This document shows positions 45,747 through 57,463 of a stretch of DNA of 61,029 nucleotides, in pieces (positions within the stretch are counted from its first letter, which is position 1; every line of letters starts with the position of its first letter). The notes under the pieces are model-generated. The model had not been told where the DNA came from. It did no database searches and saw only the letters and a program-made list of their open reading frames with translations. The DNA is from Gonapodya sp. JEL0774 (taxonomy: Eukaryota > Monoblepharomycota > Monoblepharidomycetes > Monoblepharidales > Gonapodyaceae), in NCBI GenBank assembly GCA_027604505.1, contig JADIIX010000100.1:1-61029 (forward strand). The letters run 5' to 3'. The translations under genes and the position numbers were made by a program.

Positions 45747-47936
45747 CGACGCATGTGCACCTCTGGTGGTCTCAGTCATGGGTGAAGGGGAGGACGGATC
45801 GATGGAAGACTCTGTAACTTTGTCGTGGCGCAATAGATTCTGTAATCTCCTTGTAGTTCTAAGATTTAAGGGGGGGAGCGAGCCGACAGAAGGGGGGAGT
45901 GGGGGGAGTGCGCGCAAGAAGTTGAAACTAGTGGAAGGGGTGAATATGTGATTCGTATAGCATCGCTTGATAATGATGTATATTATTATTTCAAATTTGC
46001 ACTTCACGTTCCACCTCATCTTCTTCCGAGGAACCCTCAGAACCCCTTGCCATCCAAATTGTCCAAATACGAGAATTAGGGGTTGGGAGAGTCAGAAGTA
46101 TTATTGGAGAAAGTCTCATGGACAGCTGCTGTCCCTTATCCGCCGGCCCCAAATATTTATTCATCTTATTTTTCCCTATTACTTGCTTGGAACCACAGAA
46201 TATTTCTGTGCGTTGATTGAAGAGGAGGACGTGCAAGAGAAGGTGGAGTCAGAGCGAGGTCACGTGGTTTGCGATGCTGTGCCACAAAACGCAAATTTTC
46301 AATACCTCATCGCGTGCTGGAACCTTCTGCAAACAACCAATTCGCTTCAAACCCTCCCGGACCAAAGTCCAAAGGTCACCTCCAACCAACAAGAACATTC
46401 CAAGGCACGTCCGAATGTCCTTTTCCACTGCCTTTTGTCTCTTCATCCTGCACCACTGCCGCATCGCCGCACCATCGCTCAATCACCGGATTTTGGTGTA
46501 GAGCTTCGCTACGACACACACTCCTCACTTTCGTGATGAAGTTGGCCGATGATGCATGGAAGAAAGATAAGTGTCGAGACAATTGAGCGCAGCAGGGTGG
46601 AATTCGGCTACGGGCTTGCAACTTGGAACATGGCAGGTTGTTTGAAGGGGGCGCCTGCCATTCGGTCTGCCTCGTGCAGGGGTTCGGCAGTCACGTGCCC
46701 TGACAGGACGATTGCCGGTTCTGTGGCGTCCAGCCGGCGGCGGAGAGTTTGCTCCAGGGGTTTCCCAGCCGTAGTTGCAAGTGTGGCTTTGGATTCCGGA
46801 AGGCCTGCTCTGCTTGGTTCTCTTTGTGTACTTTCCGGCTGAGTCGGTTCTTCTTTTACACCTTCTAGGTCAGTGCCGTGAATAAGGAAGCGTGAAGCAG
46901 ATTGTGCCGGCGTCGAGTCTTGGCTGATGTGCGGTGTTCACACTGGCGGCGAAAGGGAAGGCGGTATGCACAGGTGAGTGAGAAGCATGGATTTCGGACT
47001 AACGGAATTTTCCGCACTTGAACGGTTACAAATCTATGCAAGGGTGAGTGACAATTCTCCACTCGCGTGAACTCAACCCCATTGTGATTGATTATAGTTC
47101 ATGTTTTCGCTTTACCATAGCGTTTACATATTCTACCATCTGCTGACGTTCAAGATTGGAGAAGTAGGCCCATGAACCTGATCTTCCACGTACAAATTGT
47201 TTCCACATCACAAAACAAATGCAAGCGGTGGGGGTCCTTCGTACCACTTTCAGCAAGCTCTGTCCTTGATTTCATGTGAACGTGGGATGACTCTAGCGTG
47301 ACGAGACTCCATTGGCGTGCCAGTCTGAAGGGAGCCTGTTGATTACTCAAACGCAAGCTTTTGTGGAGATTTGTGCGGGGAAATGCAAAGAGCTGGGAAA
47401 AAGGAGGGGAAGACAAGATATGAGCAGGGCACACCGTCCCAGCGAGCTTGGACCTACCATGTTGTCTTGCCGATAACTACATACTTGATCGCAGATTAAG
47501 ATGCCCCCGGATGATGCACACTCGAAATTTCAAGAGGATATTCCCCAAAGTCAGACACAGATGAAGGAAGCTGACAATGACTCGGACGGCACGCATACTT
47601 TTTAGTGTTAAACGCAACATCCCCTTCACTGCATTCATTCCCACTGTAACCATCGAAGGCCTTGAAATAATGTTCACCAAGGGACCCGTGCCCGTCAACT
47701 TCTGCGGGGGTTCAATGACGGACAAACTTGCCTTGCTTAAAGTCGCAGGTTGTTTGAGAGGGGTGCATGTCGGAGTTTATGCTTCTTATAATTATGGAGG
47801 TCTTTGTATTTCTTTCCGATCTCTGTCACTTTTGCGAATTAGGACTTAGAGTATCAGTCGTTTGGGTGAATCCTGGGGGTGGGAGAGTGTGTGGGAACTT
47901 ACGCCATATGCGCATTTCCAACACTGTCGAAGGTCA
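45747..47936. other. intergenic region, no confirmed gene
   Basis: This region of 2.2 kb has only short overlapping frames. A G-run tract (GGGGGGAGCG and repeats) lies near 45872-45915, and an AT-rich tract at 45960-46000. Two overlapping frames at 47501-47760 (one starting MPPDDAHSKF, one reading ARILFSVKRNIPFTAFI up to a possible donor at 47751) could be a first exon of the unknown gene that follows. I could not splice them in phase. Confidence 0.35.
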
Positions 47937-49772
47937 TGAAGCGGGCTCACGCTAGCGATCCGGAAGGACCATCAAAGAAATTCAAGATCGATACAAATAA
48001 GTTCGTAACCAACTGATGTCCCTCCTCCCACATTACTTTCAGCATGAAAGTCGCCTGTTGTAGTCAAATCGCATCCCTCTCAGAATCCGCGGAACCTCTG
48101 GAATCCGCCTCCTCATCTTCCTCGTGAGCGTTGCTGCTATCTGGCTGTTACGGGATGCCTGAAAGGGGTCAGGGATAAGTTGCTGAACGCGACATTATCG
48201 TGATTCATGACTCTTAGGACTGAAAGCAACCACGATTCACTCGCATCTGAGGGTAGCCAGGTCCTTGTAGCTCGCAACTCTGAGAATTTACCAATGAGAA
48301 CCATACGAGCCGGTCAGATTACCTGGTGCATTGTGTATGATCTGTGTTTCTTTACAAAGACTTTTCTCACAATCTTCGTGTTATCAGCCAAGTTCCAAAT
48401 GCCTTGTTTCCCTTTGAGATACGAGATGTTAAGCAGTTTGTTCATGTTGTTGCACTTGACTATTTCAGGCTGTTCAATGGCGAGCGGTCGAAGGTCAAAG
48501 TTTAGAAAGATTTTTGGCGACTGTTGTTAGTCATTTGCAATCTACTGAGATCGCTCTGCCATTGTAATGATTCCGTTTTGTTGATCTCTAACACCGCTAT
48601 GCAATTTTAGGGATTCCCAAGCGTTTGAGACAGTCACTTTTGCAGAGCCGGCAACTATGCAAAATGGTAGTGGCTGGATTCTTCAAGGGGCAGACTTTAA
48701 TCGACCGTACTGCCTCGGCATTGCTCAACTGGTAGCCTTCGGGCTTATCGAAACATTTTTCCCGAACATAATAGACAAGAATGGAGGACTCTGGGATAAC
48801 TTTACTGGACAGGAATTGGACATGGTCGTGGATACTATCGATGAACTATTGCGCGAGTAAGAGTTGCTCATTTTAATTGCTGTGTTAACACCACGCTTCC
48901 CCACATCTCCCAACAAATCACGTTTCCGTTTGAATAGATTCTTGTTGGACGACTTTGAGCGACACCGCTCAACTGGTTTAACGACCCAAATCCAGCAAAC
49001 GGGACTGTATGCTCATGGTGACTGTACTGGAGCTAATCGCAACAGGGTGCTGCTTCAAGCTCAAAGATTGTATCCTATTGATAAGTATATATTTCCTGGA
49101 AATAGGAAAATGCTCGATTTGGAGGACATTGCTATCCAGGACTTTGAGAAAGTTATTGAAAAAGATGCGGACGAGAATGTTTTGACCGAAGAAACCTGTG
49201 TGAGCGTGGCCTTTTTCGCAGAAGACCAGCTCATAGCCTGGAATCCAGTAAAATTCGTCATTGTAAGACCTTAGTTTATTGCTTTTTGCTGCATTTTGTT
49301 TTCACTTCCTGTTTCTGTCTCAGTATGGTTGCGACTTTGGCAACACCGCCCTCGCAAACGCATTGTATCGCAAGTGGAAAGCAAAGTACAAAGACATGTA
49401 CCAAAAAAGCGAGTTCCCCAGGGCAATAGTATGATGGAGGGATGGTCAACGTGAAGCCTCATACAGGGATGAAAATGGAGTCTTCGTGAAGACTGCGTGG
49501 TCTGTGTTTTGAGACTTTTTTGCATTGTTATTTCAATGCTCTGATTTTTTCATTTTTTTCTTCCAAATGGTATAAGGATCCCGGCTGAACTCATCATGGA
49601 TGATATCCGTAGCCACTTCCCACAGGTGCATTTGCTCCTGCGGATTCTTCTGGACAGTAATGAGTACAGCAACGTCCAGTGTGAGTAGTCTTAATTTGTT
49701 ACCGTAAGATATCTGACAAACAGTTTCTTCATGGCAGCTGAGTTATTGGATGAAAATACGATCAGGTTGTAG
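47937..49772 (+). CDS. multi-exon protein of unknown function
   Basis: I do not recognise this protein. From the ATG at 47937 (MKRAHASDPEGPSKKFKID, a bipartite nuclear-localisation look) a chain of about nine exons can be spliced in phase. They read ESAEPLESASSSSSTESN, RTIRAVPNALFPFEIRDVK, FVHVVALDYFRLFNGER, SQAFETVTFAEPATMQNG and GWILQGADFNRPYCLGIAQ. They continue through FLLDDFERHRSTGLTTQ, AQRLYPIDKYIFPGNRK, WKAKYKDMDENGVFVKTAW and IPAELIMDDIRSHFPQVHL to the stop at 49770-49772. Joins after exons ending at GER, KDM and TAW are well supported by frame and consensus. The first two joins are weaker. No membrane segment or known catalytic motif is seen. The mix of acidic and aromatic residues looks like a soluble globular protein. 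It could be a lineage-specific or effector-like family. The true start may be upstream. Confidence 0.5.
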
Positions 49773-50132
49773 TAGCGCCCTAGCATCATTTGGCTTCGCC
49801 GTCACTGCTGTGTCAACTGGATAACAATAATTTGCTGGTGTAGTGATTTACAATAATTATTCATCTTCATCTCTATCATCTTATATCACTTTTTCATGCC
49901 TTCACAATCACGTAACGAAGAAGGCCAGCCGATCAACAAGTCTTAAGTGGCTGCATATCACAGATCAGAAAGAAAGGACAAACCTGTGCTCTAGTTATCA
50001 ATTTTTCAAATACAAACAGCAGTGGGATTACACTCTCTCGACTAATGGAGTTGGGTTTTGGAGGGTCATTTTGTCTGTGGCCATTGTGAACGAGAAAGTG
50101 TGTGATCTGAATTGATTGCTGCAGTTCCCGCA
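49773..50132. other. intergenic region before RRP15
   Basis: This stretch is AT-rich (49820-49900) and holds the 3' UTR of the unknown gene and the promoter of RRP15. A plus-strand frame at 49843-50115 has no protein-like features. Confidence 0.35.
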
Positions 50133-51643
50133 ATGGAAGCAACGTCAATCACTAAAAATGGGACAGTCATTGGAAAGTCTGCACAATCATCCCGCGCTAT
50201 GGACCCCAGACGGGACGGGAAAGTTGTCATGCTGAAGAAGAAGCGACCACTCAAGGCGCACTTGAGCGACGAGAGCAACGAAGACGGGAACAGTGGTTCG
50301 GCACAGGAAGGGGCTGTAGACAGCAACAGTAGCGATGGAGAGAATGACTTTCCTTCGAGGAAAAAGCTCAAAGCCAAGGTTAAGAAGGCAAAGGTGCTGG
50401 TTGAACCGGGTGCGTCTTCCAGCCATCCACGTTCGGTGCATCAGAACACTCAACTTACATTCCTGACGTGGGACGTCACACGTGCTGCCTTCCCCGATCT
50501 CTCCAGGAGCGAACGTTGCGAACGCAATAAACTCGATTCTGTCTCAGAAGACCGTTCCAATCGCAAAAGATGTAAGTTAGTCGTGACTTGTATGTGTTTT
50601 GAATTTATTTCTGAAGAGCACGTGGCGAGAGATCAAATGGAATTGACCCAGAAGCTGCAAATGAACGATTGTGCTGGAGTTCTTCTCCCAGACTTGAAGG
50701 GCCATCTAGTTCCATTCTGGATGGCATTGGCACTGTTCTCTTTATCATTTCAGCTGGATGTTGGTACTATGAGGAACTGGTGTCTAACGTGACTGTTTAT
50801 AACTCTCCCGCCCCGTCCCTTCCTTGATCATTCTAATCCGACCTCATTGACTCTGCCAGCGACCCATTCTCTCTGCCTTCCCGCACCTCGAACACCGCAT
50901 CGACGCCGCAAAAGCTGACGCCAAGGCCGCCCGCGCACTTGCGGCACAGAGGAAAGAGCGTAAGCTTATAGGACGAGTCACCGGAGTAGCACTAGCCACG
51001 GGAGATGAAGAGAAAAAGCTGAAGCGGATAGCAACACGAGGAGGTGAGTAGTTATTCCCTCTTTCTTTTCTTTTTATGACGAAGTACAACGTACGCGTGC
51101 ACGGAGTTGCGGGCAGGTAGGGGGCCAGCTCTCAAGAAAGCAACATCACAATCACCTCGTACGCGAATGTACTAAACAGCATCTGCTTAAAAATCCATTC
51201 TATCTACGTAGTTGTCAAGCTCTTCAATGCCATTCGTCAGGCTCAATCGAACGCTCCCCAGGGAAACAGGTCCGCCGCCGATGCGGTAGAAGGAGATTCA
51301 AGTCAGTTTGTTCACAGTTTACATGTCCATTTCGGACGGTGTAATATTGTTCCCGTGGCATCTGACTGCATATGTTTCTGGTCTCTCCCCAGAACACATC
51401 TCCCGGTCTGCTTTCCTCGCCCTCCTGGGTGGACCCGCCACTTCGAACACACTCGCCTCCACGACCTCCAACAATTCCTCTCGCGCACCCACCACCTCTT
51501 CTGCCGCTGCAGCAGCAGCAGGCGTCAAAGAAGAACGATGGTCAGTTTTCCGTGACGAGCAAGCGCCGTCCTTCAAAGACTGGGACAAAGCTGCCGCAGT
51601 GGATGGTGAAGACGAGGAAGAGGAAGATGAAAGGGTGTATTGA
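50133..51643 (+). CDS. RRP15: ribosomal RNA-processing protein 15
   Basis: RRP15 is a nucleolar factor needed for pre-60S maturation and 27S pre-rRNA processing. Exons: 50133-50409, 50507-50571, 50860 to about 51042, one from about 51212, and a last exon from about 51394 to the stop at 51643. The first exon is Lys-rich with a Ser/Glu/Asp block (SDESNEDGNSGSAQEG). The family core spans the next exons: NVANAINSILSQKTVPIAKD, then RPILSAFPHLEHRIDAAKAD, RKERKLIGRVTGVA and the signature EKKLKRIATRG|VVKLFNAIRQAQ. The last exon has HISRSAFLALLGG and ends in an acidic tail with the segment WSVFRDEQAPSFKDWDKAA. All joins through the core agree in phase. The protein is about 245 residues, as expected. 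Confidence 0.9.
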
Positions 51644-52035
51644 TTAGCGGATTGTGTGACGGGATGGGGGGGCGCGTTCATTATCTGGAAATGGCACTCA
51701 TTTGATGCGTGCTCGGCGATGCCGTTCTGACGAGTAATTAGATCGATACACTATACCATCATGATGTTACCGAAAGATATCGTACATGTAATTCCGAGGA
51801 ATAGACCGCTGAGCTCCTCCCTTCACGCTCTCGGTGGCCCCTTTGAGGTACCACCTTTCGTTGAATGTAGATCGCGATGTTAGGAATGCGTCATTTGCCG
51901 CAAAGTGAAAGCCCCCATAGATACGAACCGGCTCATGAAAGACCTGTGGGCGTCTTCGGCACGCGCCAAGTGATCTCGAATGCCTGTACCAACATCAAAA
52001 TCGTGTTTCGACGGACCTTGGCGCAAACAAAAACA
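51644..52035. other. intergenic region between convergent genes
   Basis: This stretch lies between the RRP15 stop and the Byr4-like end. A last exon of the Byr4-like gene could lie here, because a good donor (GTGAGTTC) follows the GDVVAG codons at about 52097. No convincing family sequence was found. Confidence 0.35.
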
Positions 52036-55000
52036 TTAACCCACGCACAACCAAATAACGCTCACAAAGCTTCGTGAACTTCTGAACTCACCGGCCACTA
52101 CATCCCCCCTCGTGCTTCCTCCATCATCCTCATCCCATTCCCCAAAAACGTCGTCTACATCTCTTTCGTTTCCCACCCACCGCATCTTAATCGGATCAAA
52201 AGTCATTTTCCCGACAACGACCGACCCTCCGGCAGTTCCAGTCGTCGCTGATGTGGCTCCAGGGAGACCGAGATTGGATATCAAAGCGGGTCTAGTTGGT
52301 GACGGGACATCAAAGTCTCGGAGGTCATCTTCGTTCCCGTCCCATTTGGAGAGTGTGGGATTCCAGATCATAGACGTGGAAGCAGAGTGCATAGCTTGGA
52401 GAACGGGTCGTGTTCGGTTTGGAAACATCGAAATTCATAGTGACCATCGGCCGAGACTACCTACCCATAATTTTGTTTGTACTTTTGCCCATTTGCGCAA
52501 TAAGAGTGGGCTTCTTCGCCAGTTTGTTCTGTGCACGGTATTATCAAGAGCGAGTGTCAGATCGATGGCTGGACATAATCAAATGGTCCAGCATTTCACC
52601 TGGCCAGACTTCTTTCCAGGAGGTGTCCGTAGTGGGAATGGTTGCAAGGCTTTGGGACCTGTTTTAAAACGAGCGAATTCTGTAAGCAATCATATTCTGG
52701 CATCCCCTCCAACAACAAACCTGGAGTTGCAGTAGTTCTCCCTTTAGGCAATTCCATTTTCTTTCCTGTTGAAGGTGCACCACTGTTCTTTGTAGCATGT
52801 ATTCTTCCTGCCGGAGCAGGCGATCCAGCCGAGCTCCTAGCCATTTCCCTCACATCAAAACCTTCTATCCCATCCAGCTCTGTACCATCTCCGTAAGTCT
52901 TCTTTGTAACCAGGGCTTTCTTGGCCGGTTGAATCATTGGAAGACGAATGTGTTGTGAGGCAGAAGGGGTAGTGGCCCGAGTGGAGATTATTTTCTGCAA
53001 GAAATTGTGAGCATCAGAACGTTCGGCTCATAGAATTTTCCCGTTGACGCGTGGGAAAGTGCTCACAGCGGGTGAGGGTAAATGGCTTGGAGCTCCAGGA
53101 GTTGCGAGGCTTGCCCTGCTCACGGAACCCATATGGGGCTTCTGCGGGGTCAAAGGATTGCCGGCTGTGCTAGACTCTGCAACATTACCATGCATTACCC
53201 CTCTCGATGCGGAACCCCCGCTGACTCGATATACTCCATTATCACGGATGCTTCCTCCTCCTCCTCTAGTCGCCCCAAGACCCTGCATGTGCTTGTGAAA
53301 CTCTGCTGGTGATATCGCGGTTACTTTAATCTCGAGAACTTTGTCAGCTGGAATGTCCAGTCCACCCATCGGATCGTCGTCCTCTTCATCTTCTGTACCC
53401 ATCCGTCCAGCCACCTGCACAACCCCGAGCCTACCTATACCATTATTTAAAGGAGCCCGCTCCTGATCTCGTCTATTTTTCAATGGTCCAGCGAGGAGTA
53501 CCTCCAGGGAGTCAGGAAACTCAATGTCATCTTCAATTCCAGCATCACCTTCTCCGTCTGATCCCAGAATACTTGTTCCGAGACTGGGGCATGGGCTCGC
53601 AAGAAGACGTCGCAAGTTGCTACCAAATTGTACTCGGTCCAAGCGCGGGTGAGAGACTTCAAGGGGCCCCGTGCCTGTCGAAACTGGGTCACCGTCCGAT
53701 AGCTCAAGACTGTCAGGGAAGACGACACGAGATGATTGATGTGGTAAGGCAAGCTCAACTGAGTGTCCCGCATTAGCCGTGTTCTGGGTCGTCGGTAGGG
53801 ATAGTGGATCTTGCGATGCCGGAGATATTGAAGGTGCTGATCCCAATTCCTGACGGACATAAGTCCTGCCGCATTCATCTAGTTCCGCGATTGTTGCGAG
53901 CTCCCTGCTAGCTGCACGTATAAAGCTACTCGAGGAGATGGAGAGTACGCTCTGTGGTTCTGCCAGTGTGGCACTTGATTCGCTTCGCTCACGCCCAATG
54001 TTGGGCGCGACGGCGCTCACGTCGGAGTCAGTTTCAAAGGCGTCAGACAGGGAGTCAGCAAATGAGGTGCGTTTGACGAGAATACCTTTGCGAGGCGATG
54101 AATTGTGCGAAGACTTGAGGGACGAGGAAGAAGGTTGCTTGGGCAGAGCGAGCCGTGACAGCGGTCTCTCTCCCCCCAAAGAGCAGCTGAGTCGAACACT
54201 TTCATCAAAATCAAGACTCCAGTCGTCCGGCTGCACTGCAGATGCCCTTCGTGATCTCCTCTTGTCGGGAGAGGACTCAAGAACCAGAGTAGACGGCGCG
54301 ACTTGATGTACGTTCTGATTTAATGAGTGATGTGATATATCTGATTGAGTCGAATTGATGCGTCGCATAGGGCGAGGCACGAGGGTAGCTGTGAAAGCAA
54401 GTTTGTTGTGATTTAGTTCACGTCGAAAAAACCAACACTTTCACACCTGCAGAACTCTGTACGAGGCTCATCCGTGACAAACCCTGTTTGCTGCTTGGAT
54501 CATAGAGACTATCTAAGTCACCGAGTAATGATTTTGCGCCGTGTCCGGACTCGCCAATATTCATCCCGTTGTTCGAGGTTTCCTTAAAGCTGTTGGAACG
54601 GGAGAGGAGGACACTCCTAGGCTCACTAAAATCAGAAGCCGGAAGGCTCTCGCGGCTCTCACGACTCCGCGAGCTGCTCTTCGTTGTTGCCTGTGGCCTG
54701 GCAAGGGCGAGGGACGAGGAGGAGGTGGAAAGCGGTGTTTCATTCAAGAGTGCTGGCGGTGCTTCAGGATCAGAATAATCTGGCAGTTCAAATTCCTGTC
54801 CCCAATCGTCGTCGAAAGATTCCTGGAAAGCTGCAAGAGAGTTGGATGCTGGCGCTTCAACGTCCTTTCGAAACGAACCCCACGCCGTTCGTAGGGCAGT
54901 CGACTGAGGAATTCCAGCGAGACGCACGAGACCAGATATTTGGGAGAGTTCGTCCAGACGTACCGCTGCGCCAGCTCCTTCGCCCCTTCCGAGTTGTGGG

Positions 55001-55134
55001 GCACTCTGTGACAAGAGGTCCGCACAAGTCTCCACATCATCCGCATCTCCATAATCAATCCATTCTTGCATCTCCGTCCTATAGCGGTCCTGCATGTGAA
55101 TTGCCGCGATAGCGCTGGACGCAAGGAACGCCAT
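52036..55134 (-). CDS. Byr4/Bfa1-like two-component GAP subunit of the mitotic-exit/septation pathway
   Basis: Byr4 (fission yeast) and Bfa1 (budding yeast) pair with a TBC-type GAP at the spindle pole body and hold the GTPase Spg1/Tem1 inactive. The proposed start is MAFLASSAIAAI at 55134. The N-terminal family box reads SFDDDWGQEFELPDYSDP. A long Ser-rich disordered middle (54380-53028) carries more acidic boxes such as WSLDFDESVRLS and GIEDDIEFPDSLEVLL, and MGGLDIPADKVLEIK. The C-terminal blocks MIWNPTLSKWDGNEDDLRDF and KMTFDPIKMRWVG are the Byr4/Bfa1 hallmarks (family patterns W-x-G-N-E and M-x-F-D-P-x-x-M-x-W). At least four exons. The 3' end is uncertain: either the stop at 52036 or a further spliced exon. 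Confidence 0.75.
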
Positions 55135-55417
55135 TCTCTAGGTTCACACGGGCTTGGATCGAGAGTCCATACTGTTCATTTCCACCCCACAACAGCACGG
55201 GTTTAAAATCTGTGCAACCAATTTGCTTTACTATAATGGCGTTAAATGCGTCTATTATGTGCGTCAATACGTTTTCAAACTGTATCCTCTTCCCGCGCAC
55301 TTCATGAAAAAACACTACATAATCTCAACGGCGCAAGCGGGTCACAGCTGAACATCTATCACCACACGGAACAGATCAGAACTTTCTTCTCCGAGTGCGT
55401 ACTTGGTGACATATCGT

Positions 55418-57134
55418 TTAGACAAGATCCGCGATGTTGTTGGGCATCTCCTCAATCTGTCACCAAATTATCACCACATGAGGGAAGAGAACTAGCACGA
55501 GAAAGTCTCTCACCTGTGTGTTGTAGAACTGTTCGATCTCCCTCAACATCCTCACATCCTCCTGAGTGACGAAGTTGATCGCAACACCCTTACGTCCGAA
55601 TCGACCACCACGGCCGATGCGGTGAATGTAGTTCTCCTTGTTGGAAGGAAGATCGTAGTTGATGCTTCAGGTTATGACGAAAAGGAACAGGTTTTAGATA
55701 GACACAGCGTCCGATGTTTTATCAGGCCCCTTCGACACGTACACAAGGGAAACCTGCTGGACGTCAATGCCCCGGGCAAGAAGATCCGTGGTGATGAGCA
55801 CTCTGCTGGAGCCGGATCGGAACTCCTTCATGATGACTTCGCGGTCTTGCTGGGTCATTTCGCCGTGCTTGAAAAGTTGGAGTGATGATGAGCTCTCACG
55901 TCTGCTACAATCCCAACTTTTGGGAGTGAAACCATAGTCAACGTACCATGGCAGACACTGTAAACTGCTTGGCGGTCATTTTGTCGGTGAGCCAGTCCAC
56001 CTTCCGCCTGGTGTTGCAGAAAATAACGGCCTGGGTGATTGTGACGGTTTCGTACAAGTCGCAGAGGGTGTCGAATTTCCAGTCCTCCTTCTCGACTCCG
56101 ACGAAAAACTGCTTGATACCTTCAAGCGTGAGTTCGTCCCTTTTGACGAGAATCCGGACAGGTTCGCGCATGAAGTTCTTTGTGACTTCGAGCACATCGG
56201 TGGGCATGGTGGCGGAGAGGAGTACGACTTGGATGGTACTGGGGAGTTGTTGGAAAACATCGTAGATCTGGTCCTTGAATCCGCGGGACAGCATTTCGTC
56301 AGCCTCGTCCAGGACGAACATCTTGATATTCTTGGTTTGAAGGATGCCCCTGTTCATCATATCGAACACGCGGCCTGGAGTGCCCACGACGACTTGGGCG
56401 CCAGCTTCGAGCCTCTTGGCGTCCTCCCGAACAAGGGTTCCACCAACGCACGCGTGACAGTCAACGTTCATGTAATCACCAAGCGCGATGACCACTTTCT
56501 GAATTTGCTGAGCGAGCTCACGAGTAGGTGCGAGGATAAGAGCCTGAGTCTCCTTCACACTGACGTCAATAGACTGGAGGATGGAGATTGAGAAGGTGGC
56601 GGTTTTTCCAGTACCGGACTGAGCTTGAGCAATGACATCTCGGCCCTTGATAACGGGCATGATAGCCCTCTGCTGAATTGCCGACGGACGCTCAAAACTG
56701 ACAGTGATACAGCGGGGCAGCGTTGGGTGCAGAAATGTTTCAAGACGGGCGAGTGGGCATCAAGTCATCAGACAGAGGCACCAAACTCGGAAATCATCTC
56801 ATGAGCTCACCCGTAGGCATAAATGCCCCTGAGCAAGTCCGTCTTCAGCTTCATCTCATCGAAGCTGTCGGTGACCTCGTCCCAGTTGGACTAGCAGAGT
56901 TTGGGGCAATGATACGTCAACCAAAGAGTTCCTCGACACCACCACGAAACCAAAATGTGCAACTCCCAGAGCTCAAATCACCTCAATCTCCGTCTCCTGA
57001 ACATCTCCCACCCCTCCATTTCCTTTGGTTTCAGTGTCACTGCAGCGTCGCAAAGCAGGTTTGAGGGAGCGTGTTCCACAGTCAGAGAGAGACCACCAGT
57101 ACAAGCAGGGAAAAGCAGCGTCAGGCAGCGTCAT
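55418..57134 (-). CDS. TIF1: eukaryotic initiation factor 4A (DEAD-box RNA helicase)
   Basis: eIF4A unwinds 5' leaders of mRNA in the eIF4F complex. The motifs in order are: Q-motif [23 protein letters not shown], Ia [10 protein letters not shown], Ib [29 protein letters not shown], then [28 protein letters not shown] and [15 protein letters not shown]. It ends [12 protein letters not shown] with the stop at 55418-55420. These identify eIF4A rather than eIF4A-III or Dhh1. Introns are short, for example between VSLV and [12 protein letters not shown], and between FYNTQ and IEEMP. The N-terminal exon reads [22 protein letters not shown]. The start is unresolved: the frame is open to an ATG at 57134, but the 31 residues that it adds are not eIF4A-like, so a tiny 5' exon is more likely. 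Confidence 0.93.
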
Positions 57135-57463
57135 AAGGCATCATAAGCAGTTCAGCAGAACTTCAGCGGTGATCCAGAGCGCCTCCCATCTGTCTCAACT
57201 GACCGGTTGTTTGCCATCATTGGTTGGGATCAATTACACTTTTTTCATTCTTGAAAGCCGCTGTGCAAGGACCTTCCTGTGGTCATTGAAATAGTAACAC
57301 GCCGTCGCAACCCCAAGTACATAATTAGCAAATGAGAATGTGCAGATCGTTGGGAATTGGAATAATACACTATAAAGTCTCTTACAAGATATCACGAACG
57401 CATCCCCCACCATTCGAACGTCCTAGTGATTTTCGTCCACGTTTCCCGCGCACCACTCACGAT
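57135..57463. other. intergenic region upstream of eIF4A
   Basis: This stretch contains the eIF4A promoter, possibly its first exon, and the 3' UTR of the GID7-like gene. No open frame has recognisable content. Confidence 0.35.

Noticed and set aside
46549-46842. Plus-strand frame of 97 residues
   Set aside because: It has an Arg/Ser/Cys-rich random composition, with no start context or homology that I can recognise.
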